From Chlamydiota bacterium (GTDB lineage Bacteria > Chlamydiota > Chlamydiia > Chlamydiales > SM23-39), in contig JACRNF010000001.1 of the NCBI GenBank assembly GCA_016219355.1, positions 1 to 33,306 of the forward strand: DNA of 33,306 bases, given 5' to 3'. Below are positions 14,595-22,863 of this stretch, piece by piece. Under the pieces are notes generated by a model, which worked only from the letters and a program-made list of their open reading frames with translations, did no database searches and was not told where the DNA came from. Position numbers and translations under genes: made by a program. The first letter of the stretch is position 1, and each line of letters starts with the position of its first letter.

Positions 14595-15464
14595 TCAGCT
14601 GTTTTTTTGCGAAGAAAGGATGTGATGCAGCACCTTGCTCCATCTTAGCTCAACATCTTGGCCAACAATGAGATCGTTGATAATCCCCTGATTATATAAA
14701 TCAATGAAACGGATGAGGTCTGAAACTCGGTGTTCCCATTGTTCTTTGCCATCGACAAATACAACATGATAAATTTTAGACCCATATCTTTCTTCGTACT
14801 CCCGCAATTCCTTTCCCACCAACAAACACTCATAAATGGCGTCACTCATTTTACTTCCACCTTTTGTCTTTCCCCAATATTCTTTTATTTCCCATACTAC
14901 AAAAGGATTAACTAGGGAGGGGATGACTCCATCCAGGTTCCTAGCAGTTACGTAAAGGTCTCTTTCTTTGAACCAGACGCATCTATGCTGAGGATCTATA
15001 TCTATGTTAAATCCAAATTTTGAGGCAATCTCCGAGCTAATTTGAGCAACAGCAGCGACAAGAGATTTAGAGGATTGATGATGTTCTTGGTTTCTTGTTG
15101 CCGTTTTTGCCACCTGTACGCCAAGTTTTTCACAGAAGCTCAAAGCCTCTTCTTCTGTTCTAAGGCGAGATTTGATAGATTCGTATTGATTTTCAGAATC
15201 AGTAAGATATTTAAAAAAAAGATCGATCGTTTCTTTTTTTAACGGGACATCACCATGAATCTTGCATTTTTTAGAGCCTTTCTCTGCAACCATTACGGCT
15301 AAAGAACTCTTCTTTCTTAGGTGATCTAGCCAAAATTCTCTTAATTTCTTTTCATCTTTTCCTATGGAACGAAAATATCTTACGACATCCCATAGTTCGT
15401 GCTGCCAACCAAAATCTTGATAGTCTGCAGGATTTGTCCTTTCCTTTGTCTGTGATTTTTTCAC
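14595..15464 (-). CDS. Type II restriction endonuclease (PD-(D/E)xK-like)
   Basis: A 289-residue protein encoded directly after an adenine methyltransferase with a four-base ATGA overlap, the classic arrangement of a type II restriction-modification pair. The candidate catalytic core is NLDGVIPSLVNPFVVWEIKEYWG: an Asp in DGV, a hydrophobic strand, then E-I-K. This fits the PD-(D/E)xK nuclease fold. The surrounding sequence (RDLYVTARNLDG, SDAIYECLLVGKELRE) is compatible with a nuclease domain in the C-terminal half and a helical recognition part in the N-terminal half. The specificity is unknown. Presence of the partner methylase makes the call stronger than the motif alone. There is no sign of truncation. 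Confidence 0.75.
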   Translation of the reverse strand: MKKSQTKERTNPADYQDFGWQHELWDVVRYFRSIGKDEKKLREFWLDHLRKKSSLAVMVAEKGSKKCKIHGDVPLKKETIDLFFKYLTDSENQYESIKSRLRTEEEALSFCEKLGVQVAKTATRNQEHHQSSKSLVAAVAQISSEIASKFGFNIDIDPQHRCVWFKERDLYVTARNLDGVIPSLVNPFVVWEIKEYWGKTKGGSKMSDAIYECLLVGKELREYEERYGSKIYHVVFVDGKEQWEHRVSDLIRFIDLYNQGIINDLIVGQDVELRWSKVLHHILSSQKNS

Positions 15465-16315
15465 TGTTTTGACACCTTATAATTCGTTATGAGCAGCTCT
15501 ACAACGTTTCTGCTTTGCGAATCTAAATTGATCTCTCGCCTTGCTGAAACATGATGTATTTGAAATCCTGAGAATAGAGCTTTAACAAATTCCGTGTTGC
15601 TATTGCTAACCGCCCATTTGATCCCTTTAGCATCTAGCTCACGACAAATGGCTGCCAGCCTAAAATGATCCTTTTCTTTAAATTTCTTAGGAGTATATCG
15701 ATTGAAATCTGAATAACCACCGAGTTTGTAATAAGGAGGATCAAAATATACAAAATCACGTTCTTTAACGCCATCAATTCCAAGTTCAAAATCACCTGAT
15801 TTTATTTCTGCCGAGGTAAGCATAGATGCAACAGCTTCTAGATTTTCTGAATCATAATAGCGTCGATTATAGGCGCCATATGGAACATTAAACCTGCCCG
15901 TGCTATTTACTCGGAATAAGCCTCTAAAACAAGTTTTATTAAGAAAGATAAATTGAGCTGCCCGTTCAAACAGATCAAGTGTCCAAGGATCGATAGACCG
16001 AATTTTAAGAAATTCCTGATTGTTATTGACCATTTTTTCTAAATAGTGAGTTACCTTTTTCCAATCATTTTTCAAAGCTATGTAGGTATCGATTAACCAT
16101 TTGTTTTCATCAGACAAGATGGCTTTTTGAGGAGACAATGCAAAAAACAGGCTGCCACCACCCAAGAATGGCTCGTAGTATTTCATAAAGAATTTTGGAA
16201 AAAAGTCTATCAAAGTGTGAGCAACAGAGTGTTTTCCTCCCGCCCATTTAATGAATGGTTTAGCTGATTTGACATAAGGATCTAATGATGGAAATATTTG
16301 GAGATCAACGCTCAT
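15461..16315 (-). CDS. D12-class adenine-specific DNA methyltransferase
   Basis: N6-adenine methyltransferase of the Dam/M.DpnII type, 284 residues. Motifs occur in the alpha-class order: KPFIKWAGGKHS (motif X), YYEPFLGGGSLFFAL (motif I, SAM binding), ILSDENKWLIDTY (motif II), CFRGLFRVNSTGRFNVPYG (target-recognition region) and FVYFDPPYY (motif IV, DPPY). The ATG is preceded by TAGGAG nine bases away. It is the first gene of the R-M operon, so methylation would be established before the nuclease. Recognition of GATC is possible for this class but cannot be read from the sequence. Confidence 0.92.
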   Translation of the reverse strand: MSVDLQIFPSLDPYVKSAKPFIKWAGGKHSVAHTLIDFFPKFFMKYYEPFLGGGSLFFALSPQKAILSDENKWLIDTYIALKNDWKKVTHYLEKMVNNNQEFLKIRSIDPWTLDLFERAAQFIFLNKTCFRGLFRVNSTGRFNVPYGAYNRRYYDSENLEAVASMLTSAEIKSGDFELGIDGVKERDFVYFDPPYYKLGGYSDFNRYTPKKFKEKDHFRLAAICRELDAKGIKWAVSNSNTEFVKALFSGFQIHHVSARREINLDSQSRNVVELLITNYKVSKQ

Positions 16316-16460
16316 TAACCATTACTCCTAAAACAACTTAAACTTAGTAGCCATTTTTTGCACACCATATATTTAATTATAGAATATTCAATTTATCCTT
16401 TTTGTAGCAAGAAAACCCTTTCCTTTAGTAAATGGATGAATTACCACACATTACATTGCC

Positions 16461-17681
16461 TTATTGCTGCGAAATGTTTTTTAATACCACTCTGAATGCA
16501 GCTTGTTGATGGTGTGGATTGAAAGCAACCAGTTCTAATGTCCACCTTTGGTTAGAAGAGACCGACTTATTCAATGTTTGCAAAAACCCTAGCAGGGCTA
16601 AATGTTCATGTACTTTTTCCCATTCCTCAAAATTTTGAATTTCATCAAAATAAATCACAACTCCATTCATTACAAAAGGGGCTAAAATATCAAAAATGCA
16701 TTTTGCCGATTCAAATGTCTCAGAGTCAATGCACATGAAAGCTATTTTTTGATTATCCTTTTTCAAAGCAGTTGCAAATTTGGGAAGTTCTTCGTGAAAA
16801 AGTCCAAGGGATAAAAAAACATTTTCATCGCAAGGAGGCAATAATAACCTCCCTTTTTCGTCTTGCTTAAAAGCAAAGAGCCCTGCCGGAAATTTTTTAT
16901 CAGGGCGGGTCCATTGCATAGGACTTCCTGTTCCAACATCAAAAGCATATACAGCATGAGGGGGATAGGCTTGTCTTGCAATCTCATTTGAAGTTCTCGC
17001 CGTAGCAAAGCCAAAATCAAGATAAACTCCATTGCTAGGGGCCGCTGCAACAGCTTTTCTCAAAACATCAACCTCCGATATTATTGGCTTGCCATCGAGC
17101 CTTAAGTAAACCGAAGAATCGGAAGTGGTCACATAGAGATCTACAAATCTTTGACAGACTGCTCGATTTGTACCTCCCATATGTAACGGAAGAAACGCAT
17201 TGATCTCCCCGGGGGGATGATTTTCTCTAATTTGCTTTCCTGCGGGAACAACCAACTGTTCTTCGATCGCAAACTTATGAATTTTAGGATCATTGTCAGG
17301 TTGATCTAGAACAAATTGAGGAACGGTTTCTTTAAAAAGTTCTATAATTTTTGCGATGCTTTCTTTGTTTTTTCCTCGAAATTCTACACTAAAAATAGTA
17401 TCGCTATATTGAAAAGTTCCAGAAGTAATAACCTGTAATAGCTCTTCTTTTGTATTATCAAGAAGAGTAAAATTTGCTGGGAAAATTTTATGCAACAGCT
17501 GTGTAATTTTTTCTCTTGATTTTTCTTCAGCATAAGGCTCGACCATTCTTGGCCCTCTGACATCGAATTGATATGAAAATCCTTCAAAAGAAAACTCTCC
17601 CCGAACTTCGTTAAAGCGCCATTCTACAGATGGATGATAAGATGGTAAATATCCTTCTAGTTCAATAATATTGATATCCAT
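16461..17681 (-). CDS. TylF/macrocin-O-methyltransferase-like SAM methyltransferase
   Basis: A 406-residue protein. The N-terminal ~150 residues match nothing I recognise. The C-terminal part resembles TylF-like or Methyltransf_24 enzymes. GVYLDFGFATARTSNEIA stands where the SAM-binding motif I lies, although only the first Gly is kept. AVYAFDVGTGSP is the second acidic strand. IAFMCIDSETFESAKCIFDILAPFVMNGVVIYFDEIQNFEEW matches the family's D-x-D-x-Y/F-x-S-T/A-K and GGVIxFDE block. A probable role is O-methylation of a sugar or small molecule. The substrate is unknown. It stands alone, upstream on the same strand of the R-M pair, with AAAGAGGT before the ATG. The island context suggests acquisition by transfer. 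Confidence 0.65.
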   Translation of the reverse strand: MDINIIELEGYLPSYHPSVEWRFNEVRGEFSFEGFSYQFDVRGPRMVEPYAEEKSREKITQLLHKIFPANFTLLDNTKEELLQVITSGTFQYSDTIFSVEFRGKNKESIAKIIELFKETVPQFVLDQPDNDPKIHKFAIEEQLVVPAGKQIRENHPPGEINAFLPLHMGGTNRAVCQRFVDLYVTTSDSSVYLRLDGKPIISEVDVLRKAVAAAPSNGVYLDFGFATARTSNEIARQAYPPHAVYAFDVGTGSPMQWTRPDKKFPAGLFAFKQDEKGRLLLPPCDENVFLSLGLFHEELPKFATALKKDNQKIAFMCIDSETFESAKCIFDILAPFVMNGVVIYFDEIQNFEEWEKVHEHLALLGFLQTLNKSVSSNQRWTLELVAFNPHHQQAAFRVVLKNISQQ

Positions 17682-18019
17682 TTCGACCTCTTTGTAAAAT
17701 TTTGGAAATCGATTGTAAGAAGAAAAAATTATTTTTTCTAGAATAAAATAAATGGCTTAGTTTTCAGAGGAAGTTCAAGCGACCAGCTCTAATTAAAATA
17801 TAAACCTCATTTTTAAAGATTCGCATCAATATTAATAAATAATAATTTTTTAATTTAAAAATTAACATAAATCATGTTTTTTAAGCTTTATTGGCAGTGT
17901 AGGATGAGGTTTTAATTTAATTAGTTGATGAGAAAAAAGGGGTGAAATTTAGTTTTGTTTGCAAAAACAGAAGAATTAATATACAATTTAACCATATGTC
18001 CTTACAAATGAGGAAAGCA
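17682..18019. other. AT-rich divergent intergenic region
   Basis: This 338-bp gap separates the minus-strand methyltransferase from the plus-strand rodZ-like gene. It holds a small palindrome (GAAAAAATTATTTTTTC around 17722-17738). Before rodZ a weak promoter is possible: TTTGCA with TACAAT 18 bp later, just upstream of the ATGs near 17997. Two earlier in-frame starts for rodZ (GTG 17942, ATG 17997) lie here but lack a ribosome binding site. Nothing else is recognisable. Confidence 0.5.
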
Positions 18020-18427
18020 ATGAGCGAAGAAAAAAAATACGTAGGCGATCTTTTCAAAACCAAAAGAGAAGAAATGAACCTTTCTTTAAAAGAAGTGGAA
18101 AATGCAACCTCCATAAGAATATTATATCTTCAAGCAATTGAAGATGGTAACGTGGAAAAGTATTTATCACCTGTATATGCTTTAGGTTTTATTAGGCAGT
18201 ACGCTTCTTTTTTAGGATTAGATTCAGAAAAAATTATCAAAGAAAATGAAGCAGCTTTCATTATGCCAGCTTCCAAACAAGAATTTGATTATGGTATCGG
18301 TACTTTGGAAGTTAGAAACCCACCTTCTAGTGGAGTTAAGTGGCTCCCTAATTTAATTTGGATAGGATCCAGCACTTTAGTGATTTTTTTGATTTGGCTT
18401 TTGGCTAAATTCTTTAGATTATTTTAG
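18020..18427 (+). CDS. rodZ: RodZ-like helix-turn-helix membrane protein
   Basis: A 135-residue protein with an N-terminal Cro/HTH_25 domain (about residues 5-75: VGDLFKTKREEMNLSLKEVE, SIRILYLQAIEDGNVEKY, YALGFIRQYASFLGLD), a short linker and one C-terminal membrane helix (LPNLIWIGSSTLVIFLIWLLA). RodZ links the MreB cytoskeleton to the cell-wall machinery through this HTH domain. The large periplasmic domain of Escherichia coli RodZ is missing, as in the chlamydial homologue. I start it at 18020 because AGGA lies five bases upstream. It is followed by the pkn1-like gene after 90 bp with its own promoter. Confidence 0.85.
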   Translation: MSEEKKYVGDLFKTKREEMNLSLKEVENATSIRILYLQAIEDGNVEKYLSPVYALGFIRQYASFLGLDSEKIIKENEAAFIMPASKQEFDYGIGTLEVRNPPSSGVKWLPNLIWIGSSTLVIFLIWLLAKFFRLF

Positions 18428-18455
18428 TTAGTTTTCGTTTTGAAATTCATAATGC

Positions 18456-18484
18456 TTGCATATAAAAGTATTAAAATTTATTAT
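18456..18484 (+). promoter_or_regulatory. Promoter of the pkn1-like gene (TTGCAT - 17 - TATTAT)
   Basis: TTGCAT (18456-18461) and TATTAT (18479-18484) are separated by exactly 17 bp and lie 33 bp before the ATG at 18518. Confidence 0.6.
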
Positions 18485-18517
18485 TCGATTAGAGAATATT
18501 GGTTTTGATCAAAAATT

Positions 18518-20413
18518 ATGGTCTTTAAAAATATTGCAGACTATGAAATCTTAAAAAATCTGGGCCGTGGCCCATTCGGTGAAGTCTATTTGGCCCATAA
18601 CCGTTTTTTGAAAAAAAGCTTTGCTTTAAAAGTTTTATCTGAAGAACTTTCTTCGAATAAAGAATTCATTGAAAGGTTTGAAAAAGATGTTAGTGTTCTA
18701 ACCACTTTGGACCACCCTTCTATTGTTAAGGTGCACAATATTTCTTTTGCTGAAGGAAAATATTTTATTGTTATGGACCCTATTGTTGATAATAACAATG
18801 AAGTATTAGGCCTTGATCGCTATTTGGATATGAAAGGAGAAGTTTTAGCCGAAAAAGATGTAGAAACTATTTTAAGGCAAATTGCTTCGGCCTTAGATTA
18901 TGCTCATGACATACCATTCGGTCCTGAATTTTTAATTCATCGATCATTAAAAATCAGTAATATTTTTATTCAAGAAAATGAAAAAGGTATTAAGGTTTAT
19001 ATATCTGATTTTGGCCTCAGCAGATTGATCGGTGAGGGAAAATCATTATTAAAATCTTATGACATGCTGCTAAGAGATATTGCATTTGAGAGCAAAGAAG
19101 ACCTTGAAAAAGAAAAACTGCAAGCAAGCTCTAAATTTTTATACAATTACTATTTTTTATCTCCCGAACAAAAACTGTTATCTAAAGATAAGGTATCTTT
19201 AAAAGCAGATGTATACGGCTTTGGGGTCTTAGCTTACTTTTTAATTGCAAGGCAAATGCCCGAAGGATATTTCGATCTTCCATCAAAAGTTGCTCCTGAG
19301 TACAAATTAAATTGGGACCTTTTAATTTGTAAATGTTTGCAAAAAGATTCTAAAAAAAGGCCAGAGCGTTTAGTTGAATCCTTAAACGCCTTTTTAAGCC
19401 AGGATACGGTTGATATTACCAGCTTAGAAGTACTATCTTGGTCTGAAGTTGAAAAAAGAGTTGAAAATGCCATGCAGATGTCTTTTGAGTTTACATCTGA
19501 AATTGAAAAAACGGAAAAAGAGCCTGTTAAAGAAACTTCTAAAGAAGAAGTAAAAGATGAAACTCCAAAACCCATTATCAAACCTCAAACAGTAGAAAGG
19601 CCATCATATGAACCTGATCCAGGATTGATTTTTCAAAAAGAAATGAATATTTCCCATTATGAACCGAAAGCTGTAGAAATGAGAGAGGTTGAGCCCATTT
19701 TATCCGAGATGGTAATTGTTCCCGGAAGCTCCTTTTTTAGAGGTAGCGCAAATGGCGCGCGAGATGAAAAGCCGAGGCATAAAATTTCCATAAAGAGCTT
19801 TGCTTTTGATATTCATCCCATATCTAATGAAGAGTTCGTCAGGTTTTTAGAGTTCATGGGTGGAGAAAAAGATAAAGACAACAATGATATTATTCGTTTG
19901 AGAAATTCTCGTATCAAAAGAAGCGCTGGAAAAATGATCATTGAGTCTGGCTATGCCAAGCATCCGGTAGTCGGGGTTACCTGGTATGGGGCAGTTGCTT
20001 ATGCTAAATGGGTTGGTAAACGGCTTCCTTCCGAGGCTGAATGGGAAGTTGCGGCTCTTGGTGGAATCGAAGGGGAATATCCTACTGGGTCTAACATTGA
20101 TCATACCCAAGCTAATTTTTTTAGTTCCGATACAACTCCTGTTATGAGCTATCCTCCAAATGGCTATGGCCTTTATGATATGGCTGGCAATGTTTACGAA
20201 TGGTGCCAAGACTGGTATGCTTATAATTTTTATGATACCTCTTTGCAAGAGCCTGAGAATCCAACCGGGCCTCATCAAGGGGTTTATCGAGTCTTAAGAG
20301 GCGGCTGTTGGAAGAGTCTTAAAGAAGATATGAGGTGTTCTCACAGGCATAGAAATAATCCGGGCGCCGTCAACGGCACATATGGGTTTAGATGCGCCGC
20401 CGACGTTTCATAA
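18518..20413 (+). CDS. pkn1: Pkn1-type Ser/Thr kinase-like protein with FGE-sulfatase domain
   Basis: A 631-residue two-domain protein. Residues 9-295 form a protein kinase fold: glycine loop GRGPFGEV (16-23), ATP-binding K38 in ALKVL, DFG (164-166) and SPEQ (214-217). The catalytic loop reads HRSLKISN, so the essential Asp of HRD is Ser143. The kinase may therefore be inactive or use an unusual mechanism. A charged linker (about 320-390) leads to an FGE-sulfatase (SUMF1-like) domain: EMVIVPGSSFFRGS, KHPVVGVTWYGAVAYAKW, RLPSEAEWE, LYDMAGNVYEWCQDW, RVLRGGCW and GFRCA. Of the FGE redox cysteines, one near residue 606 remains and its partner is not in the usual place, so formylglycine-generating activity is unlikely. 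The fusion is characteristic of chlamydial Pkn1. No membrane segment is present. Confidence 0.88.
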   Translation: MVFKNIADYEILKNLGRGPFGEVYLAHNRFLKKSFALKVLSEELSSNKEFIERFEKDVSVLTTLDHPSIVKVHNISFAEGKYFIVMDPIVDNNNEVLGLDRYLDMKGEVLAEKDVETILRQIASALDYAHDIPFGPEFLIHRSLKISNIFIQENEKGIKVYISDFGLSRLIGEGKSLLKSYDMLLRDIAFESKEDLEKEKLQASSKFLYNYYFLSPEQKLLSKDKVSLKADVYGFGVLAYFLIARQMPEGYFDLPSKVAPEYKLNWDLLICKCLQKDSKKRPERLVESLNAFLSQDTVDITSLEVLSWSEVEKRVENAMQMSFEFTSEIEKTEKEPVKETSKEEVKDETPKPIIKPQTVERPSYEPDPGLIFQKEMNISHYEPKAVEMREVEPILSEMVIVPGSSFFRGSANGARDEKPRHKISIKSFAFDIHPISNEEFVRFLEFMGGEKDKDNNDIIRLRNSRIKRSAGKMIIESGYAKHPVVGVTWYGAVAYAKWVGKRLPSEAEWEVAALGGIEGEYPTGSNIDHTQANFFSSDTTPVMSYPPNGYGLYDMAGNVYEWCQDWYAYNFYDTSLQEPENPTGPHQGVYRVLRGGCWKSLKEDMRCSHRHRNNPGAVNGTYGFRCAADVS

Positions 20414-20467
20414 TTTTTTAGATCATCTTTATGCCGCGTCTAGAATCGTTTTCTAAAATTGTTCCGG

Positions 20468-22135
20468 TTATTCATTTTTTGGTACTAATTTGTTTCTAAC
20501 CCATTTACCAAAAAATGTAGCTGCGGTTCCTGCAGTTATAGCTGCAGTGCCCCAAAAGCCCATTAAAGCTGGTTCTGTTTTTCTAGATGGATCGATTGTT
20601 CTTGAGACCATCTCAACACTTACTCCGGTAGCAAGGACGGCTAATATCGTAGCAATCTTTTTCGGGTCAGTGTTCATCCCTTTCAATACTTCGCGGATAG
20701 AATGGAAGCTCCAACCTGCTTGGAATAGCTTGATTGCTAAGCTGACCATTGAGTTTGCACCAAAATAGACGTTATTGACTGAATGCAGAGCAGCAGCTCC
20801 GATAGTAGTTGCGACAAATGCGCCACCTTGTATGATTCTTTTCTTTAGTGATGGTATCTCTTTTTGCTTTTTAACCGGTGCAGAACCTGAACTTATTGGA
20901 GTTTTAGGAGCTTTTTCCTTTTTATCTTTTTTCTTACTTGAAAAAATATTTTTCACACAAGTTGGAATATGATTTTTCACGCTTTCTGGAATGAGGTTAT
21001 TTATCCCGATTCTTGGAAGAAGATTTGTCAATACACCGGTAATTGCGATGCCGCTAGCTGGGCCAAAATAATGCAACCCAACCTTAACAACCTTTTTCAC
21101 CACTGATGCATTTGGATCTTGTTGCAAGGGGTAAATAGCTCCAGCTAGAGCGCTGCTTGCGATTGCCAAACCCAGATAGCTTAAGACAGCTTTAATTTGT
21201 CTATTCTTGCAGTCATTTAAGAGCAATTTGCTTTGTTCTTCTTTACTCTCTTCAGGGAGTTTCGCGATATTTTTTTCCGTTTTGCTAGTTAAAGATTTTA
21301 TAACTGCTTTTCCTAAAGCGCCAAAAGCACGAGAAAAACCGTTATTGAAAAATACACTTGTGGATGATCCTAAAGAGGAAGCTAGATTGTATGCTGCTGT
21401 AGCAAAACTAATTCCAGAGACTAGGCCTAGATTTACAGCTTCGGTAATTTTTTCATTAAAATTATGGATTTTTCTCTCAGATTTTTGATCCCAAGTTGCT
21501 CTTCCCCTGACGGATGAAGCGCACATTTTAGAGATGTACCCGAAACTGGTGATCATGGCTAGAACTGTAGCCTGTCCTAATATCTTTGAACCTTCATTGC
21601 CATTTTTTTTGATCATAGCAATGGCTGCTGCGTCGCATCCAAGAGTTGAAGCTACGTAAAGGGACAAGACTCCGACTTGTTTTGCTATGGAATTGGCTTT
21701 TCTCCAGTTTAGTTTCACGAGTTGTGATATAAATGATGAGAATATCATATTTAAAAGAAGGTTGATGCCGTCTGCTTTTGCTTTTGGGCCTAGATCATTA
21801 TTGCCATAATATCTATTTAGCATTGCTTGAGAAAGGGTGGTTGCAAGGATGAGAGATGCATTCATGATAAGTTGTTTCTTATGGCTTGGAGGTAAAACCT
21901 GACTTGCGACTTCCTCTGCTTTTGCTGTTTCTTCTCTGTTAGGCGCAGTAGTAACAACAACTTCTTTTAGCTCAGTTTCACTTTGAGCTAAGGTCTGGGA
22001 TAAAGAGGCTAAAGCTCCGGCGCCAGAATCTTGTACTAAACTTTGGACTGCTGAAGCGTTTAGGGCTGTAGGCGCGCCTAAAGTTGAGCTTACTTGAGTA
22101 GCTGCTGCATTAGCTGCTGTTGGACTATATGCCAT
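20468..22135 (-). CDS. Large Inc-like/putative effector membrane protein (555 aa)
   Basis: Unrecognised. The N-terminus is Ala/Ser/Thr-rich and disordered (residues 1-80), as in type III substrates. It is followed by many moderately hydrophobic helices (ILATTLSQAMLN, LNMIFSSFISQLV, GVLSLYVASTLG, AVLSYLGLAIASSALAGAI, SGIAITGVLTNLL, AALHSVNNVYFG, TAAITAGTAATFFG). A basic, probably cytosolic linker (SSKKKDKKEKAPKTP) splits it near residue 400. The two halves both show small-residue-rich helices, but no clear repeat. The start is well supported: AAGGAAGG before the ATG and a consensus promoter at 22204-22232. It lies downstream of pkn1 in the convergent orientation. The function is unknown. Inclusion-membrane location is an inference. 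Confidence 0.7.
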   Translation of the reverse strand: MAYSPTAANAAATQVSSTLGAPTALNASAVQSLVQDSGAGALASLSQTLAQSETELKEVVVTTAPNREETAKAEEVASQVLPPSHKKQLIMNASLILATTLSQAMLNRYYGNNDLGPKAKADGINLLLNMIFSSFISQLVKLNWRKANSIAKQVGVLSLYVASTLGCDAAAIAMIKKNGNEGSKILGQATVLAMITSFGYISKMCASSVRGRATWDQKSERKIHNFNEKITEAVNLGLVSGISFATAAYNLASSLGSSTSVFFNNGFSRAFGALGKAVIKSLTSKTEKNIAKLPEESKEEQSKLLLNDCKNRQIKAVLSYLGLAIASSALAGAIYPLQQDPNASVVKKVVKVGLHYFGPASGIAITGVLTNLLPRIGINNLIPESVKNHIPTCVKNIFSSKKKDKKEKAPKTPISSGSAPVKKQKEIPSLKKRIIQGGAFVATTIGAAALHSVNNVYFGANSMVSLAIKLFQAGWSFHSIREVLKGMNTDPKKIATILAVLATGVSVEMVSRTIDPSRKTEPALMGFWGTAAITAGTAATFFGKWVRNKLVPKNE

Positions 22136-22203
22136 AAAGAAACCTTCCTTAAAATGGTTTTGTAAATAATGTTAATTAATCTCATTTAAAATTAATTACT
22201 TTA

Positions 22204-22232
22204 ATTATAACTAGTAATTGGATAATCGTCAA
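22204..22232 (-). promoter_or_regulatory. Promoter of the 555-aa gene (TTGACG - 17 - TATAAT)
   Basis: On the minus strand, -35 TTGACG (22232-22227), a 17-bp spacer and a perfect -10 TATAAT (22209-22204), 69 bp before the ATG. It is the closest to consensus of all promoters in the window. Confidence 0.8.
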
Positions 22233-22309
22233 TTGCAATTTATTATTTCAATTAGATAATTAATAAATTTATTTGCAATGTTCTATTTTAAGCTAGGATA
22301 AATAAAGAA

Positions 22310-22433
22310 AATTGGATTTTTGGCTTTGTCAAAGCCTAAGGATTCAATGATCGTAAGTGAGTTCATATTTCTAATATTGAATTACTTACGATCGTTGAAC
22401 CCTGCGATCTTCCACTGAAGCCCAAAACCAATT
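22310..22433. repeat. 124-bp nested inverted repeat (MITE-like or structured element)
   Basis: Outer arms AATTGGATTTTTGGCTT (22310-22326) and AAGCCCAAAACCAATT (22418-22433) pair imperfectly. Inner arms around TTCAATGATCGTAAGT (from 22343) and ACTTACGATCGTTGAA (to 22399) pair over 17 bases with one mismatch. The loop is about 15 bases. The element sits at the 3' edge of the Panacea module and is not followed by a T-run. A relict miniature inverted-repeat element or a large regulatory hairpin are both possible. Confidence 0.65.
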
Positions 22434-22455
22434 TTACAGATTGGTTGGGTATAAT

Positions 22456-22863
22456 TTAGGAATATAGCTTGTGATTACGATCTAACCAAACCACATAAAA
22501 CGTTTCTGCTATAAAAAATCCATGCACACGGCCATGTTCGTTGGAGGAGAGTTGAAACTGCCAACCGGGACACGAACGAAGATGCTCTGGTAAATGCTTA
22601 AATCCTTGTGGTCGGGATGTTTGTTCCCAATCATGTGTGTGTGCTCTGAAGCTGTTTCTGCCCAAATTTACAAAATCGCTTACTGTCCATGCAGATAAGG
22701 CTTTGAGCCTTTCCATCAATGTTTGAGTGTAATTTTCACTAAAATAGGACGGACATAATTCAGAATCAGAAGCATCAAAATATTTGAAAGAAAAACAAAG
22801 TTCCGGATTAGGTGTTTTTCCCTTATGAATGGATCCATTAATCTCTATGTGACTTTTTTTCAT
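22456..22863 (-). CDS. Probable toxin partner of the Panacea-domain protein (135 aa)
   Basis: Unrecognised family, 135 residues. The body has LMERLKALSAWTVSDFVN and a C-terminal block HGRVHGFFIAETFYVVWLDRNHKLYS, which looks like a compact beta-rich domain ending in a W-L-D-x-N-H-K-L-Y motif. It overlaps the upstream Panacea gene by four bases (ATGA), the typical coupling of antitoxin-toxin pairs. In Panacea systems the partner is usually an unrelated small toxin, so I infer that role. I cannot assign it to a known toxin class. The ORF appears intact. Confidence 0.6.
   Translation of the reverse strand: MKKSHIEINGSIHKGKTPNPELCFSFKYFDASDSELCPSYFSENYTQTLMERLKALSAWTVSDFVNLGRNSFRAHTHDWEQTSRPQGFKHLPEHLRSCPGWQFQLSSNEHGRVHGFFIAETFYVVWLDRNHKLYS

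Larger units (their letters stand above)
22136..22455. other. Intergenic region with promoter and long inverted repeat
   Basis: A 320-bp region between two minus-strand units. It holds the promoter of the 555-aa gene (22204-22232) and a 124-bp inverted repeat (22310-22433) just downstream of the Panacea module. No ORF is supported. Confidence 0.6.

Noticed and set aside
19847-20278. 143-codon minus-strand open frame inside the pkn1-like gene
   Set aside because: Antisense to the conserved FGE-sulfatase domain. The reading is a shadow of that coding sequence.
22343-22399. tRNA-like or attachment-site hairpin
   Set aside because: The arms form one long hairpin, not a cloverleaf. There is no TTC-loop or acceptor stem.
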